Assembly: GCA_963842775.1 (NCBI GenBank)
Contig: CAWJHQ010000001.1
Coordinates: forward strand, 548,023-612,022
Origin: R-RK-3 sp963842775
Lineage (GTDB): Bacteria; Pseudomonadota; Alphaproteobacteria; Rhizobiales; Rhodomicrobiaceae
DNA length: 64,000 nt
Reading direction: 5' to 3'
Shown piece by piece: positions 28,255-36,144 of the stretch. Below the pieces are notes generated by a model. That model saw only the letters and a list, made by a program, of their open reading frames with translations. It did not search any database and was not told where the DNA came from. The position numbers and the translations under genes were made by a program. The stretch's first letter is position 1; each line of letters begins with the position of its first letter.

Positions 28255-29069
28255 GTGAGGCTGTTATTCTTGTTCCGCTCGACGGCTCGGAGCTGGCGCT
28301 GGCGGCTCTGCCGGTGGCGAAGGTGCTCGGCGAGATCGGGCAAACGCCCCTCCACATTTTGCATGTGGGCGACCCGGAGCCGGTAGTCGAGGGCCTGCGT
28401 AGCCGCCTCGGACGCGAAGCTCCGATGCCCGATGGTGTCGTTATCGAAACTCGCGCCGGTGTACCGGCCACGGAAATTCTGCGGGCGGCAGAGGAGATTA
28501 AGTCGCGCCTGATCGTCATATGCAAGCAAAGCGCAGACGATCGGGGGGAAATGCTCGGCCACACAGCAATGAAAGTGCTGCACGATGCCTCTTGTCCTGT
28601 GGTGTTGGTTCCACCGGAGCGCGGCTCAACGCCATGGCGTCTTCACCATGTCCTGGTTCCGCATGATGGGACACCCACCACCAGCGCTGCACTCCAGCCG
28701 GCGGCAGAATTGGCCGAACGTGCTCACGCGGAACTGCTGGTGGTCCACATAACAGGCATCGGAGCTGGTTCGGCGGAGCCCGGCTCCCTGCCGGCGCCCC
28801 GCTATGTCGATCAGCCGCAGCATGAATGGCCAGCCTGGACCAACGAGTTTGTCCAACGCCTCGCCAGTGTTTGCCAGCTCGGCCATGTGCACGCGCGGAT
28901 CAAGCTCGCCCACGGCGATCCCGCTGCCGAAATCCTGCGCATCTCGGAACGGCAAGCCACGGACCTCATAGTCCTCGCCTGGAGAGGCAGGTGGGAGATC
29001 CCGCACGCGGCGCCCCTGAAAGACATTTTGCGCGAGGCGCACTGCCCCATAATGATGGTGCGCGCCTGA
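28251..29069 (+). CDS. Universal stress protein, tandem UspA domains
   Basis: 272 residues with two UspA folds: residues 1-125 (VILVPLDGSELALAALPVAKVLGE ... MLGHTAMKVLHDASCPVVLVPPE) and 130-272 (HVLVPHDGTPTTSAALQPAAELAER ... DLIVLAWRG ... ILREAHCPIMMVRA). The ATP-type GxxGxxxxS loop is degenerate in both halves. Cytoplasmic. It overlaps the GH65 stop by 4 bases (ATGA), so it is coupled to sugar phosphorolysis, a frequent arrangement with carbon-storage genes. Confidence 0.9.
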   Translation: MSEAVILVPLDGSELALAALPVAKVLGEIGQTPLHILHVGDPEPVVEGLRSRLGREAPMPDGVVIETRAGVPATEILRAAEEIKSRLIVICKQSADDRGEMLGHTAMKVLHDASCPVVLVPPERGSTPWRLHHVLVPHDGTPTTSAALQPAAELAERAHAELLVVHITGIGAGSAEPGSLPAPRYVDQPQHEWPAWTNEFVQRLASVCQLGHVHARIKLAHGDPAAEILRISERQATDLIVLAWRGRWEIPHAAPLKDILREAHCPIMMVRA

Positions 29070-29115
29070 AATTTAACGCCTCCGCTCAACCGGAGGCCAC
29101 CGGACGAGAGATGAG

Positions 29116-29907
29116 ATGTCCACTCAATCAGTCACGATCAACCGGCGCGACTTCGAGGCAGCGATCTTCGATCTCGACGGCGTGCTGACCAACTCGGCGC
29201 GCGTCCACGCGGCAGCGTGGAAGGCCGCCTTCGATGTTTTCCTGCGGAGGTCGTCGGAACAGCGCGGCCTGGCCTTTCAGCCATTCGATATCGAAGCCGA
29301 CTACCTCCCCTATGTCGACGGGCGGCCGCGCTATGACGGCATTCGCTGCTTTCTTGCCAGCCGGAGCATAAAACTTCCGGAAGGCTCGGCGGATGACCCT
29401 GAGGATGCGGATACGGTGCATGCGATCGGTAAACGCAAGACGCGGCTGTTTCTGCAAGAACTGCAAAAAGGCATGACTCCGGCTCCAGGCGCGGAAGCGC
29501 TTTTGACGAAGCTTCGCCAGGTGGGCATCCGGACGGCCGTGGCCTCATCGAGCAAGAACGCCAAGGCCATTCTGCACGCTGCCGGGCTCGAGCATCATAT
29601 CGATCTCCGCGTTGACGGAGTGGACGCGGAAACGCTCGCGCTGCCGGGCAAACCGGATCCGGCGCTGTTTCTCGAAACCGCACGCCGCCTCGGCGTTGAG
29701 CCGTCTCGCGCAATCCTGTTCGAGGACGCGTTGGCCGGTGTCGAAGCCGGCAAACGGGGTGGCTTCGGCTGCGTGGTCGGCGTCGATCGCGGCCAGCAAG
29801 GTGAGGCATTGCGCAAGCACGGCGCGTATGTCGTCGTTAACAACTTGAGTGAGATTGAGGTCGAAGCAATTAGCGCGCCGGCTCCGCGCGTTATCTCGCC
29901 GTATTAG
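29116..29907 (+). CDS. pgmB: Beta-phosphoglucomutase (HAD superfamily)
   Basis: 263 residues. The HAD motif I is FDLDGVLTNSARVHAAAWKAAFD, where the two aspartates are nucleophile and acid/base. The cap contains PYVDGRPRYDGIRCFL, typical of beta-PGM; motif II is AVASSSKNAKAIL, motif III GKPDPALFLETARRLG and motif IV ILFEDALAGVEAGKRGGFG. It turns beta-glucose-1-phosphate from the GH65 enzyme into glucose-6-phosphate. Third gene of the GH65 operon, 46 bases after the stress protein. Confidence 0.9.
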   Translation: MSTQSVTINRRDFEAAIFDLDGVLTNSARVHAAAWKAAFDVFLRRSSEQRGLAFQPFDIEADYLPYVDGRPRYDGIRCFLASRSIKLPEGSADDPEDADTVHAIGKRKTRLFLQELQKGMTPAPGAEALLTKLRQVGIRTAVASSSKNAKAILHAAGLEHHIDLRVDGVDAETLALPGKPDPALFLETARRLGVEPSRAILFEDALAGVEAGKRGGFGCVVGVDRGQQGEALRKHGAYVVVNNLSEIEVEAISAPAPRVISPY

Positions 29908-30002
29908 GAGAGGAGATGCAGTTTGGTCCGTCTTGCCTTCCTGATCGAGATTATCCCCGATCCAACTTTCCAGAACATACGATAAGTAGTCGGATATTTG
30001 AT

Positions 30003-30030
30003 TTGCAGGTTTTCGGGAACGCTATATTAT
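30003..30030 (+). promoter_or_regulatory. Candidate sigma70-like promoter of the PQQ dehydrogenase gene
   Basis: TTGCAG (30003-30008) and TATTAT (30025-30030) are 16 bases apart in a locally AT-rich stretch with a run of T just after, 54 bases before the chosen start. Only the spacing and hexamers support it. Confidence 0.35.
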
Positions 30031-30083
30031 TTTTTTTACGGTCGCGGATAAAATTAAGAAATGCAGACCGGGAAACGAACAAG

Positions 30084-31520
30084 ATGAGGAGCGCAATCAT
30101 CATGAGAGCAATGACGCTCGCTGTCTTTTTGTCAGCGATAAATATGAGTGTACCTGTGGCCTACTCGCAGCAGGTGCCGGCGACGCCGGCAGAAGTGGCA
30201 AAGCCGGGTGGAAAAATTGCAGATGCCCCAAAACTAGCGCTCGTCAAAGTGGCCGACGGTTTTCATGATCCAACCGGCGTGACTGCGGCCAACGACGGCT
30301 CGGGGCGCATCTTCGTCGTCGAACGTGCCGGTCGTGTCAGGGTGGTCGAAAAAGATGGAAAGGTCTTGCCCGATCCGTTTATCGATCTCACCAACTTCAA
30401 CCCGTTGGGCTCGGACGTGCAGACCGGATTTGTCGAGCAGGGTCTGTGGTCAATCGCATTCCATCCCAAGTTCAAGGAAAACGGCTACGTATTCGTCCAT
30501 TATGCGTCGTTGCCTTTTAACGGCGCTTCCATCATCGCGCGCATAACCGTCGATCCGAAAAGTCCAAACCAGGTCACGACGGAACAACTCACCAAAAGCG
30601 TGAAGGTCTTGATGAATATTCCGCAGCCTTACTACAATCATTACGGCGGAATGATCACGTTCGGGCCGGATGGTAAATTGTATATCGGCAAGGGCGATGG
30701 CGGTTGGGAAGGCGATCCGCTCGATGCAGGACAAAACCTCAACGTGCTGTGGGGCAAGCTGTTGCGGATTGATGTCGATACAGCGGACGAGACTGCTTAT
30801 GCCATTCCGAAAGACAATCCGTTCGCCCAGGCAGACAAGCCACAGTTGATGTCGTTGTTCGGGATCAACGAGCAGGGCTTCGCTCAAAATAAGATTGGAT
30901 CAAGGCCAGAAATTTGGGCGTATGGCCTCCGCAACCCATACATGTTCCATTTCGATCCGAAATCGGGCGATCTTTTCATCGCAGATGTTGGCCAGAATCA
31001 CTGGGAAGAAATCAACTACCAACCTGCGTCGTCAAAGGGTGGCGAGAATTACGGATGGAAGTTCAATCAGGGATCTTACTGCCATCCTACCCTGTCTGAA
31101 GACCAGAAGTGCCCAATCGTAGGAATGTTGCCGGCGGCGCAATACCCGCACGACCAACCATTCGAGAACGGGCCCAACGTCAAAGTGGGTACTGGCTGCT
31201 CGGTTCAGGGGCTTGGCGTTGCGAACTACGGCGGCATGACCAAGACCTATCTGGCTGGCGACTGGTGTTCTGGCCGTTTGTTCGGCGTAGCGTGGGACGG
31301 CGGCGCCAAGAAATGGCAGATGCAGGAGTTCATGCAGACCCAACTGCAGTTTACCGCCGGCAATGTCGATGCCGACGGTTACGTTCTCGCGACCAACTGC
31401 TACTGCTTCTACACCGACGATAAGGGACCGAATGCGAATCCTGTCGGTGCGCTGTGGCGCGTGATGCCCGCCGACAAGGTGCCGGCAGGCGCGGAAGTCG
31501 CAAAGGTCAAAGCGAATTAA
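30084..31520 (+). CDS. PQQ-dependent sugar dehydrogenase (soluble aldose dehydrogenase type)
   Basis: 478 residues from ATG 30084. Sec signal (MRAMTLAVFLSAINMSVPVAYSQ), then a six-bladed propeller: FHDPTGVTAANDGSGRIFVVERAGRVRVV, GLWSIAFHPKFKENGYVFVHYAS, YYNHYGGMITFGPDGKLYIGKGDGG (probable catalytic His and Ca/PQQ site), IWAYGLRNPYMFHFDPKSGDLFIADVGQNHWEEIN. Periplasmic oxidation of a sugar, electrons passed to a cytochrome; the cytochrome c gene follows. A second ATG at 30102 has a GAGGAG 10 bases upstream and may be the real start. Base composition is more AT-rich than the surroundings, hinting at transfer. Confidence 0.87.
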   Translation: MRSAIIMRAMTLAVFLSAINMSVPVAYSQQVPATPAEVAKPGGKIADAPKLALVKVADGFHDPTGVTAANDGSGRIFVVERAGRVRVVEKDGKVLPDPFIDLTNFNPLGSDVQTGFVEQGLWSIAFHPKFKENGYVFVHYASLPFNGASIIARITVDPKSPNQVTTEQLTKSVKVLMNIPQPYYNHYGGMITFGPDGKLYIGKGDGGWEGDPLDAGQNLNVLWGKLLRIDVDTADETAYAIPKDNPFAQADKPQLMSLFGINEQGFAQNKIGSRPEIWAYGLRNPYMFHFDPKSGDLFIADVGQNHWEEINYQPASSKGGENYGWKFNQGSYCHPTLSEDQKCPIVGMLPAAQYPHDQPFENGPNVKVGTGCSVQGLGVANYGGMTKTYLAGDWCSGRLFGVAWDGGAKKWQMQEFMQTQLQFTAGNVDADGYVLATNCYCFYTDDKGPNANPVGALWRVMPADKVPAGAEVAKVKAN

Positions 31521-31600
31521 GACGTCCTGATGAACATCTAACATCGCCCGCATTAATACGGGCGATGCCTTGCCGGATCGCGTAAATGGAGGACTGATCG

Positions 31601-32074
31601 ATGTCATTGATATATCTTTCCTTCCCTCGTCTTTCCCTGTTCGCTTTGATGTTCCTTTCCGGCGCACTTGCCATGTCACTGGCGAACGCCGGCGATTTGT
31701 CGGACTTTAAAAGTCCGCTGGACAATTCTCCGATTACGTTTCAGCTTCTGCCTGGAGAGGTGGAAACGCCGGCAGTAAAGAACTTCAAGGCGACCGGCGT
31801 TAATGAGTACCGCGACAATGCGGATGCCATAGCGGAGGGCAAGAAACTCTACGTCTCCAACTGCATCGTCTGCCACGGCGCGGACGGCACTGGTAAAATG
31901 GGCCCGACTCTGATCGGCAAAGACGTCATCTATCCACAGGCGTTGACCGACCCTGGCATGTTTTCCATCATCTATGACGGCGCAGGTGGCGCCATGCAGT
32001 CATTTTTCCGTCGTGGCATGAAGCAGGATCAGATCCTCAGGATCGTTGCCTATGTGAGGACCCTCGAGAAATGA
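31601..32074 (+). CDS. c-type cytochrome, probable acceptor of the PQQ dehydrogenase
   Basis: 157 residues. Signal peptide with cleavage after SLANA (residue 30), haem motif C88-I-V-C91-H92 in LYVSNCIVCHGADGTGKMGP, and a C-terminal half (GMFSIIYDGAGGAMQSFFRRGMKQDQILRIVAYVRTLEK) that resembles cytochromes of PQQ alcohol dehydrogenases (cL/PedF type). Periplasmic, one haem. Directly behind the PQQ sugar dehydrogenase, with the same AT-richer composition, so most likely its electron acceptor. Confidence 0.87.
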   Translation: MSLIYLSFPRLSLFALMFLSGALAMSLANAGDLSDFKSPLDNSPITFQLLPGEVETPAVKNFKATGVNEYRDNADAIAEGKKLYVSNCIVCHGADGTGKMGPTLIGKDVIYPQALTDPGMFSIIYDGAGGAMQSFFRRGMKQDQILRIVAYVRTLEK

Positions 32075-32193
32075 CGGCAACGAACTCGTCGCTTATTGGG
32101 TCATTCGTGTCTGATCCCGTTGCCCTCAAGGAGATGCTTGACGGCGCGATGGCCAGAGCAGGCGACGTCGCGGTCATCGGGCCTGCATTCTAG
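32071..32193 (+). pseudogene. 5' gene fragment cut off by a palindromic repeat
   Basis: ATG overlaps the cytochrome stop (ATGA). The 40 residues MTATNSSLIGSFVSDPVALK onward to AGDVAVIGPAF read like the start of a longer protein. The stop TAG is part of the CTAG at the left border of the repeat element, and almost nothing remains between the right border and the next gene, so the 3' part was lost. Family not recognised. Confidence 0.5.
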
Positions 32194-32295
32194 AGCCTTT
32201 TCCGTTCCGATTGAATCGGAACGGGGCTCTATCCCTTTGTTTGGTCGCATTTTCGCGACGCAAACCGGTGTCCACTTTACTGGAAAATGCTCTAG
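32190..32295. repeat. Palindromic MITE-like repeat, copy 2, with CTAG duplication
   Basis: Element 32194-32291 (98 bases) is flanked by CTAG on both sides (32190-32193 and 32292-32295). Termini AGCCTTTTCC and GGAAAATGCT are inverted repeats (9 of 10). The left arm holds an inner hairpin (GTTCCGATTGAATCGGAAC). The core GGCTCTATCC, TTTGTTTG, AAACCGGTGTCCACTTT matches the other two copies. Confidence 0.85.
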
Positions 32296-32311
32296 CTAGC
32301 GGATTGATGTG

Positions 32312-33249
32312 TCATAGCTCATTTTGCCTCGTCGTCTCGGATGCATCATCATGGGTCTCGGCGACGTCATCTGATTGGACCGCAGGGAACAGGAGATCGA
32401 CAGCCGTGCCGATACCTGGCTCGCTGGTGACACGAACGTGGCCACCGATCAGGCGCATGAATGCGCGTACTTGCGGTAGCCCCAAACCGGTTCCATTCTC
32501 TCCCTTGGTCGTAAAAAACGGATCGAAGATTTTTTTGGCTGTTTCTGCGGACATGCCTTGTCCGGTGTCTTTGACTTGCACTTGAACGTAAAGCCCAGGC
32601 GTCAGGGAGCCATCAATTGAGGACTTTGCCGCGCATCGCATAGTGCTGATCCGAATGTCGCCGCCATTGGGCATTGCATCCCGCGCGTTGAGGACCAGGT
32701 TGAGGATCGCAGCATTGAACTGCGCAGGATCAATAAGGCACATGGGAATATCCGGCGCGAGTTCGGACATGATGCGATTCCCGGGCCGGCGCCATATTTC
32801 AAAAACACTTCAAGGTTCCTGAGAAAGTCGTTCGCATTCCCCGCGTGCGCTTCAAGCTCTTGTTGCTTTGCAAAGCTCAAGAGTTGAGAAGTCAATTTCA
32901 GCCCCCGGTTCACTGCTTCGCGGGCTGCAGCAATATAGATACGTGCGCCGTCAGGCTGCTCAGAGTTCTTTTCGGCCAGTGTCAAGCCCGATTTAATGAT
33001 TGCCAGGATATTCCTGAAATCGTGAGCAATGCCACCGGTCATTTGTCCGAGGGCCGCGAGCCTTTGCGCGGCGCTCGCGAGGTGCTCGGGCGCGGACTGG
33101 TCTTCCGCGGGTATATCAAAAGCTCCACCGAGCCTGCCGTGCGCTTCACCAACGGATTTAAACGTGCTCACATCACCATCGGCGATATTTGACATCCCAC
33201 TGCCCCGAGCTGACAATTGGCGATAATCTGGATGTTGTCGTTCGATCAT
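32312..33249 (-). CDS. Sensor histidine kinase, cytoplasmic (one frameshift)
   Basis: Reads from ATG 33249 (AGGAGG 10 bases upstream) as MIERQHPDYRQLSARGSG. A short linker leads to the dimerisation helix with the phospho-His in LGQMTGGIAHDFRNILAIIKSGLTLAE. After a frame change near 32785 it continues MSELAPDIPMCLIDPAQFNAAILNLVLNARDAMP (N-box), VQVKDTGQGMS and FTTKGENGTGLGLPQVRAFM (G-boxes). No sensory domain precedes HisKA beyond about 70 residues. Unlike most frame breaks in this window, this one looks like one missing base. It lies directly behind a globin remnant on the same strand. Confidence 0.78.
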
Positions 33250-33281
33250 CACAGTTGACCTCCTCGCCGGGAATCGCGCGA

Positions 33282-33464
33282 TCAAAAAATCGGAGCAAGC
33301 TCAGGATCAACACGGATCTTGGCATAGAACCCGTCCACGAGGCGTCGAATTGGGTCTTCCGATAGCTGATCGATCGTCTTCACGAGCGACTCCATCACGC
33401 CACTAGTGCGGTCTCCCGATCGATACTCCAGCCGGCGGAACTCGGCGATTTTGCATGCGGCGTC
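33282..33464 (-). pseudogene. Truncated group III globin remnant
   Basis: MESLVKTIDQLSEDPIRRL continuing VDGFYAKIRVDPELAPIF then a stop matches the N-terminal part of group III truncated haemoglobins (the FYAKIR.DPELAPIF block). A slip in the T6 run would let it continue DRAIPGEE, again globin-like, but the haem-binding remainder is missing and the histidine kinase start follows at 33249. Such globins are classic NsrR targets for nitric oxide detoxification, and an NsrR-like gene is divergent from it. Confidence 0.6.
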
Positions 33465-33584
33465 CTAGGAAAAAGAACAATCTCATCGAAATCTTAGCTA
33501 TCGAAGTGGAATTGCCTATTCGGTCATCCGTGTGATTCAAAGACGCTTCCTGAGTATGTTATGCCAAGGTTGCACAAAAGCAAT

Positions 33585-33597
33585 ATGTAAGATACAT
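33585..33597. promoter_or_regulatory. Candidate NsrR/Rrf2 operator
   Basis: ATGTAAGATACAT is a perfect 5-3-5 palindrome (ATGTA/TACAT). It overlaps the -10 region of a plausible promoter (TTGCAC at 33570-33575, TACATG at 33593-33598, 17-base spacer) and ends 26 bases before the NsrR-like start. The shape suits an Rrf2-family site; binding by NsrR is inference. Confidence 0.5.
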
Positions 33598-33623
33598 GTT
33601 TTAATCAAATCAGGAGATGCGTT

Positions 33624-34124
33624 TTGCGCCTTACCGTTTATACCGACTACGCGCTGCGTCTACTGATGTACCTTGCCCTCAGGGAGGATGGCCTCTCGAC
33701 GATCGCTGAGGTCGCCAAAAACTACGATATCTCGAAGAACCATCTCACGAAGGTTGCCCATCAGCTCAGTATCGCCGGGTACGTCGTGACAGTTCGCGGC
33801 AGAAGCGGCGGCTTGCGCCTCGCAAAGTGCGCTAAGGCAATTGGGCTCGGTGAGGTCGTGCGACATACCGAGCCCGACATGGCTCTCGTGCCGTGTTTCG
33901 AGCCGATCAACGCCGCTTGCGCGATCCGGCGATGCTGCGTGTTGCAGAGTGCACTGGAGAAAGCGTGCCTTGCTTTCCTTGAGGTACTCGACGGCTATAA
34001 TCTGAGCGACCTTGTCAAGCCGAGGGCGCCGCTACGAGCCTTGCTGTCAATCGGGCCAAGTCACGTGCCAACGCGTGTCGGCACGCGATCGTCCAAACGA
34101 TCAAAAGTGGGCAGACAAGGCTAA
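33624..34124 (+). CDS. nsrR: Rrf2 family regulator, NsrR-like (nitric oxide sensor)
   Basis: 166 residues. Winged helix MRLTVYTDYALRLLMYLALREDGLSTIAEVAKNYDISKNHLTKVAHQLSIAGYVVTVRGRSGGLRLA. The [Fe-S] cysteines are Cys91, Cys99 and Cys104/105 in CFEPINAACAIRRCC, the NsrR arrangement; the tail after residue 140 is variable. The TTG start at 33624 has AGGAG 7 bases upstream. NsrR releases DNA when its cluster reacts with NO. The divergent globin remnant supports this identity. Confidence 0.85.
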   Translation: MRLTVYTDYALRLLMYLALREDGLSTIAEVAKNYDISKNHLTKVAHQLSIAGYVVTVRGRSGGLRLAKCAKAIGLGEVVRHTEPDMALVPCFEPINAACAIRRCCVLQSALEKACLAFLEVLDGYNLSDLVKPRAPLRALLSIGPSHVPTRVGTRSSKRSKVGRQG

Positions 34125-34147
34125 GGTTTCTGGGCTCCCCTGGGCTT

Positions 34148-34723
34148 TCAAGCATCGTCCGGATACGTCAACCTTCCAAGCACCCCCAGCCTGGCAGCGC
34201 TCGTCATATGGGCCTGCTCGATGTGATTTCGACTCAAAATATGGAATACCGTCTCGCCGGCCGCGATCAGATAGTCGGTTATGATCCGTCGGTGACATCG
34301 CCACCAGACGGCCTCCGCACACATGATTGCGCACCGCTTGGCGTGGCCCATTTCGCGTAGCCTGGTCAGGCCGGATCCGAATTCCTCACTCATGGCGTAG
34401 TCCGCGTAATTGTGGAAGCTCCGGTTTTCCCAAAATGCGTTCACATCCGCCGGCACGTCTCGCGTCCGTCCGCGCAATCCTCCGAGCGTGGCAATATGCT
34501 CGTAGTCGATCCGAGATTCAGACAGCGCCTTGGCAAACACTTCAGAGTTATATTGAGGATTGGTGCGCGACCGCGGGACGGTCCGAACGTCGACGACGAG
34601 CCCGACCTCGGCTTCGCCCACCAAGTCAACGAACTCGCCGATCGCGCGAGTCGAGTGTCCGATGGTGAAGAACGGACGCGCAGGGGGTGAAGCGCCCTCC
34701 GTCGACCGGGCTCCCATGGCCAT
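34148..34723 (-). CDS. DUF488 family protein
   Basis: 191 residues. The DUF488 signature is present: FFTIGHSTRAIGEFVDLV, VGLVVDVRTVPRSRTNPQYNSEVFAKAL, YEHIATLGGLRGR, HAKRCAIMCAEAVWWRCHRRIITDYLI. Function unknown. The start at 34723 overlaps the pgl stop (TGATG), so it is the last gene of the long pentose phosphate operon. It ends 23 bases from the convergent nsrR stop. Confidence 0.85.
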   Translation of the reverse strand: MAMGARSTEGASPPARPFFTIGHSTRAIGEFVDLVGEAEVGLVVDVRTVPRSRTNPQYNSEVFAKALSESRIDYEHIATLGGLRGRTRDVPADVNAFWENRSFHNYADYAMSEEFGSGLTRLREMGHAKRCAIMCAEAVWWRCHRRIITDYLIAAGETVFHILSRNHIEQAHMTSAARLGVLGRLTYPDDA

Positions 34724-35461
34724 CAATCCGCACCTTCTGCCGCTGCGGCGCGATCCGTAAACCAGTGGAGACGGCCCACCGGGCGAATCGCCGCCGCGGG
34801 AAGCGCCTGATCTCCCGCCTGAGCGCGCGCAACGACGTCCCGTTTTCCTTCCCCCATCGCCAGGAATGCGACATCGCGGCTGCTGCCGAGCGCCGGGTAG
34901 GTCAGCGTGATGCGCGGCCCGGATTTTTCGCTGACGACCGCGACCGCCCACCGTCGCATCTCTTGCAGCGCAGGTTGACCGGGGAACAATGAGGCGGTGT
35001 GCCCATCCTCTCCAATTCCAAGCAGCGTCACATCGAAGAGTGGCCGCTCAGGTAGGATGACTTCGGCGCCATAGAAACGCTTGAGCATCGTCTCGTAAGC
35101 GGCGGCGGCCTGCTTCCGGCGACAAGCCTTCTGTCGGAACCGCATGGATGTTGTCGCCGGGAACGGGAACTCGCGAAAGGAAGGCATCGCGCGCCATTCG
35201 ATAATTGCTGTCGCGATCGTCATGCGGTACGAACCGCTCGTCACCCCAGAACCAGTGCGTGCGCCTCCACGGAAAGCGCGACGCAATCTCCGGCGCGGCG
35301 AGGCATTCGTAGAGACGCCGGGGTGTCGATCCTCCCGAAAGGCACACTGCGAAGGTGCGATCGCTTGCCTCCGCGAGAGAGCAGAGCCATTCGGCCGCGC
35401 TGTGCGCAAGCGCTTCGGTATTTTCGAATATGCGATGGTCAGTCGGCACAGCATCCGTCAT
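34723..35461 (-). CDS. pgl: 6-phosphogluconolactonase (one frameshift)
   Basis: Second enzyme of the oxidative pentose phosphate pathway. It starts MTDAVPTDHRIFENTEALAHSAAEWL, with FAVCLSGGSTPRRLYECLA and HWFWGDERFVPHDDRDSNYRMARDAFL; one extra base near 35120 shifts to KQAAAAYETMLKRFYG, then LLGIGEDGHTASLFPGQPAL and the stop at 34723. All three family motifs (SGGSTP, GDER, GEDGHTASLFPG) are present. About 245 residues. ATG overlaps the rpe stop by 4 bases. Confidence 0.9.
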
Positions 35462-36144
35462 CGCATCTCATCCTTACGTCGTGGCGGACTGTTCCGAATT
35501 CGTGCAATGGCGGCTGCGTAATCATTTGAATGGAATATTGCCGATCCGGCGACAATCGCGTCTGAGCCCGCCCCGATGGCCAATCCGGCATTTTCACCGT
35601 TCTGCCCGCCATCGACTTCGATCCACGGATCGAGCCCGTTCGATCGGCAACGCTGCCGCAGTTCCCGGATCTTCGGCAACATCTCCGGCAGGAACGTTTG
35701 TCCGCTACATCCGGGATTGACGGTCATCACCAGGACAACATCGCAAAGATGCAGCACCTGCTCGACAAACGCGATAGGGCTGGCTGGGTCCAGCACCGCG
35801 CCGGCCTTCTTTCCAAGCTCCCGGATACGCGATAGCACGCGATGCAAGTGAACCGTTGACGATGGCTCAGCCTGAACAAGCAGATGATCGGCGCCAGCTT
35901 CGACAAAATCGCCAAGATAGCGTTCGGGTTCGACGATCATCAGATGCACGTTAAGCGGCTTGGCCGTGGATCGGCGCACCGCGTTCACGATCGCGGGGCC
36001 GAAGGAGATGTTCGGCACGAACCTGCCGTCCATGATGTCGATATGAATCCAATCGGCGCCGGCCAGGTCGACGGCGCGGACTTCGTCGCCGAGTTGGCGC
36101 AAATCGGCGGCCAGAATGGAAGGTGCGACAACGATCGGTTTCAT
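35458..36144 (-). CDS. rpe: Ribulose-phosphate 3-epimerase
   Basis: 228 residues, TIM barrel. Motifs: VAPSILAADLRQLGDEV, DWIHIDIMDGRFVPNISFGP (metal-binding His and Asp), LNVHLMIVEPERY, VLVMTVNPGCSGQTFLPEMLPKI and WIEVDGGQNGENAGLAIGAGSDAIVAGSAIF. Interconverts ribulose- and xylulose-5-phosphate. Overlaps both the HAD gene upstream and pgl downstream by 4 bases. In the closing glycine-rich loop the usual GVN..N is GQNGEN, a small variation. Confidence 0.94.
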   Translation of the reverse strand: MKPIVVAPSILAADLRQLGDEVRAVDLAGADWIHIDIMDGRFVPNISFGPAIVNAVRRSTAKPLNVHLMIVEPERYLGDFVEAGADHLLVQAEPSSTVHLHRVLSRIRELGKKAGAVLDPASPIAFVEQVLHLCDVVLVMTVNPGCSGQTFLPEMLPKIRELRQRCRSNGLDPWIEVDGGQNGENAGLAIGAGSDAIVAGSAIFHSNDYAAAIARIRNSPPRRKDEMR

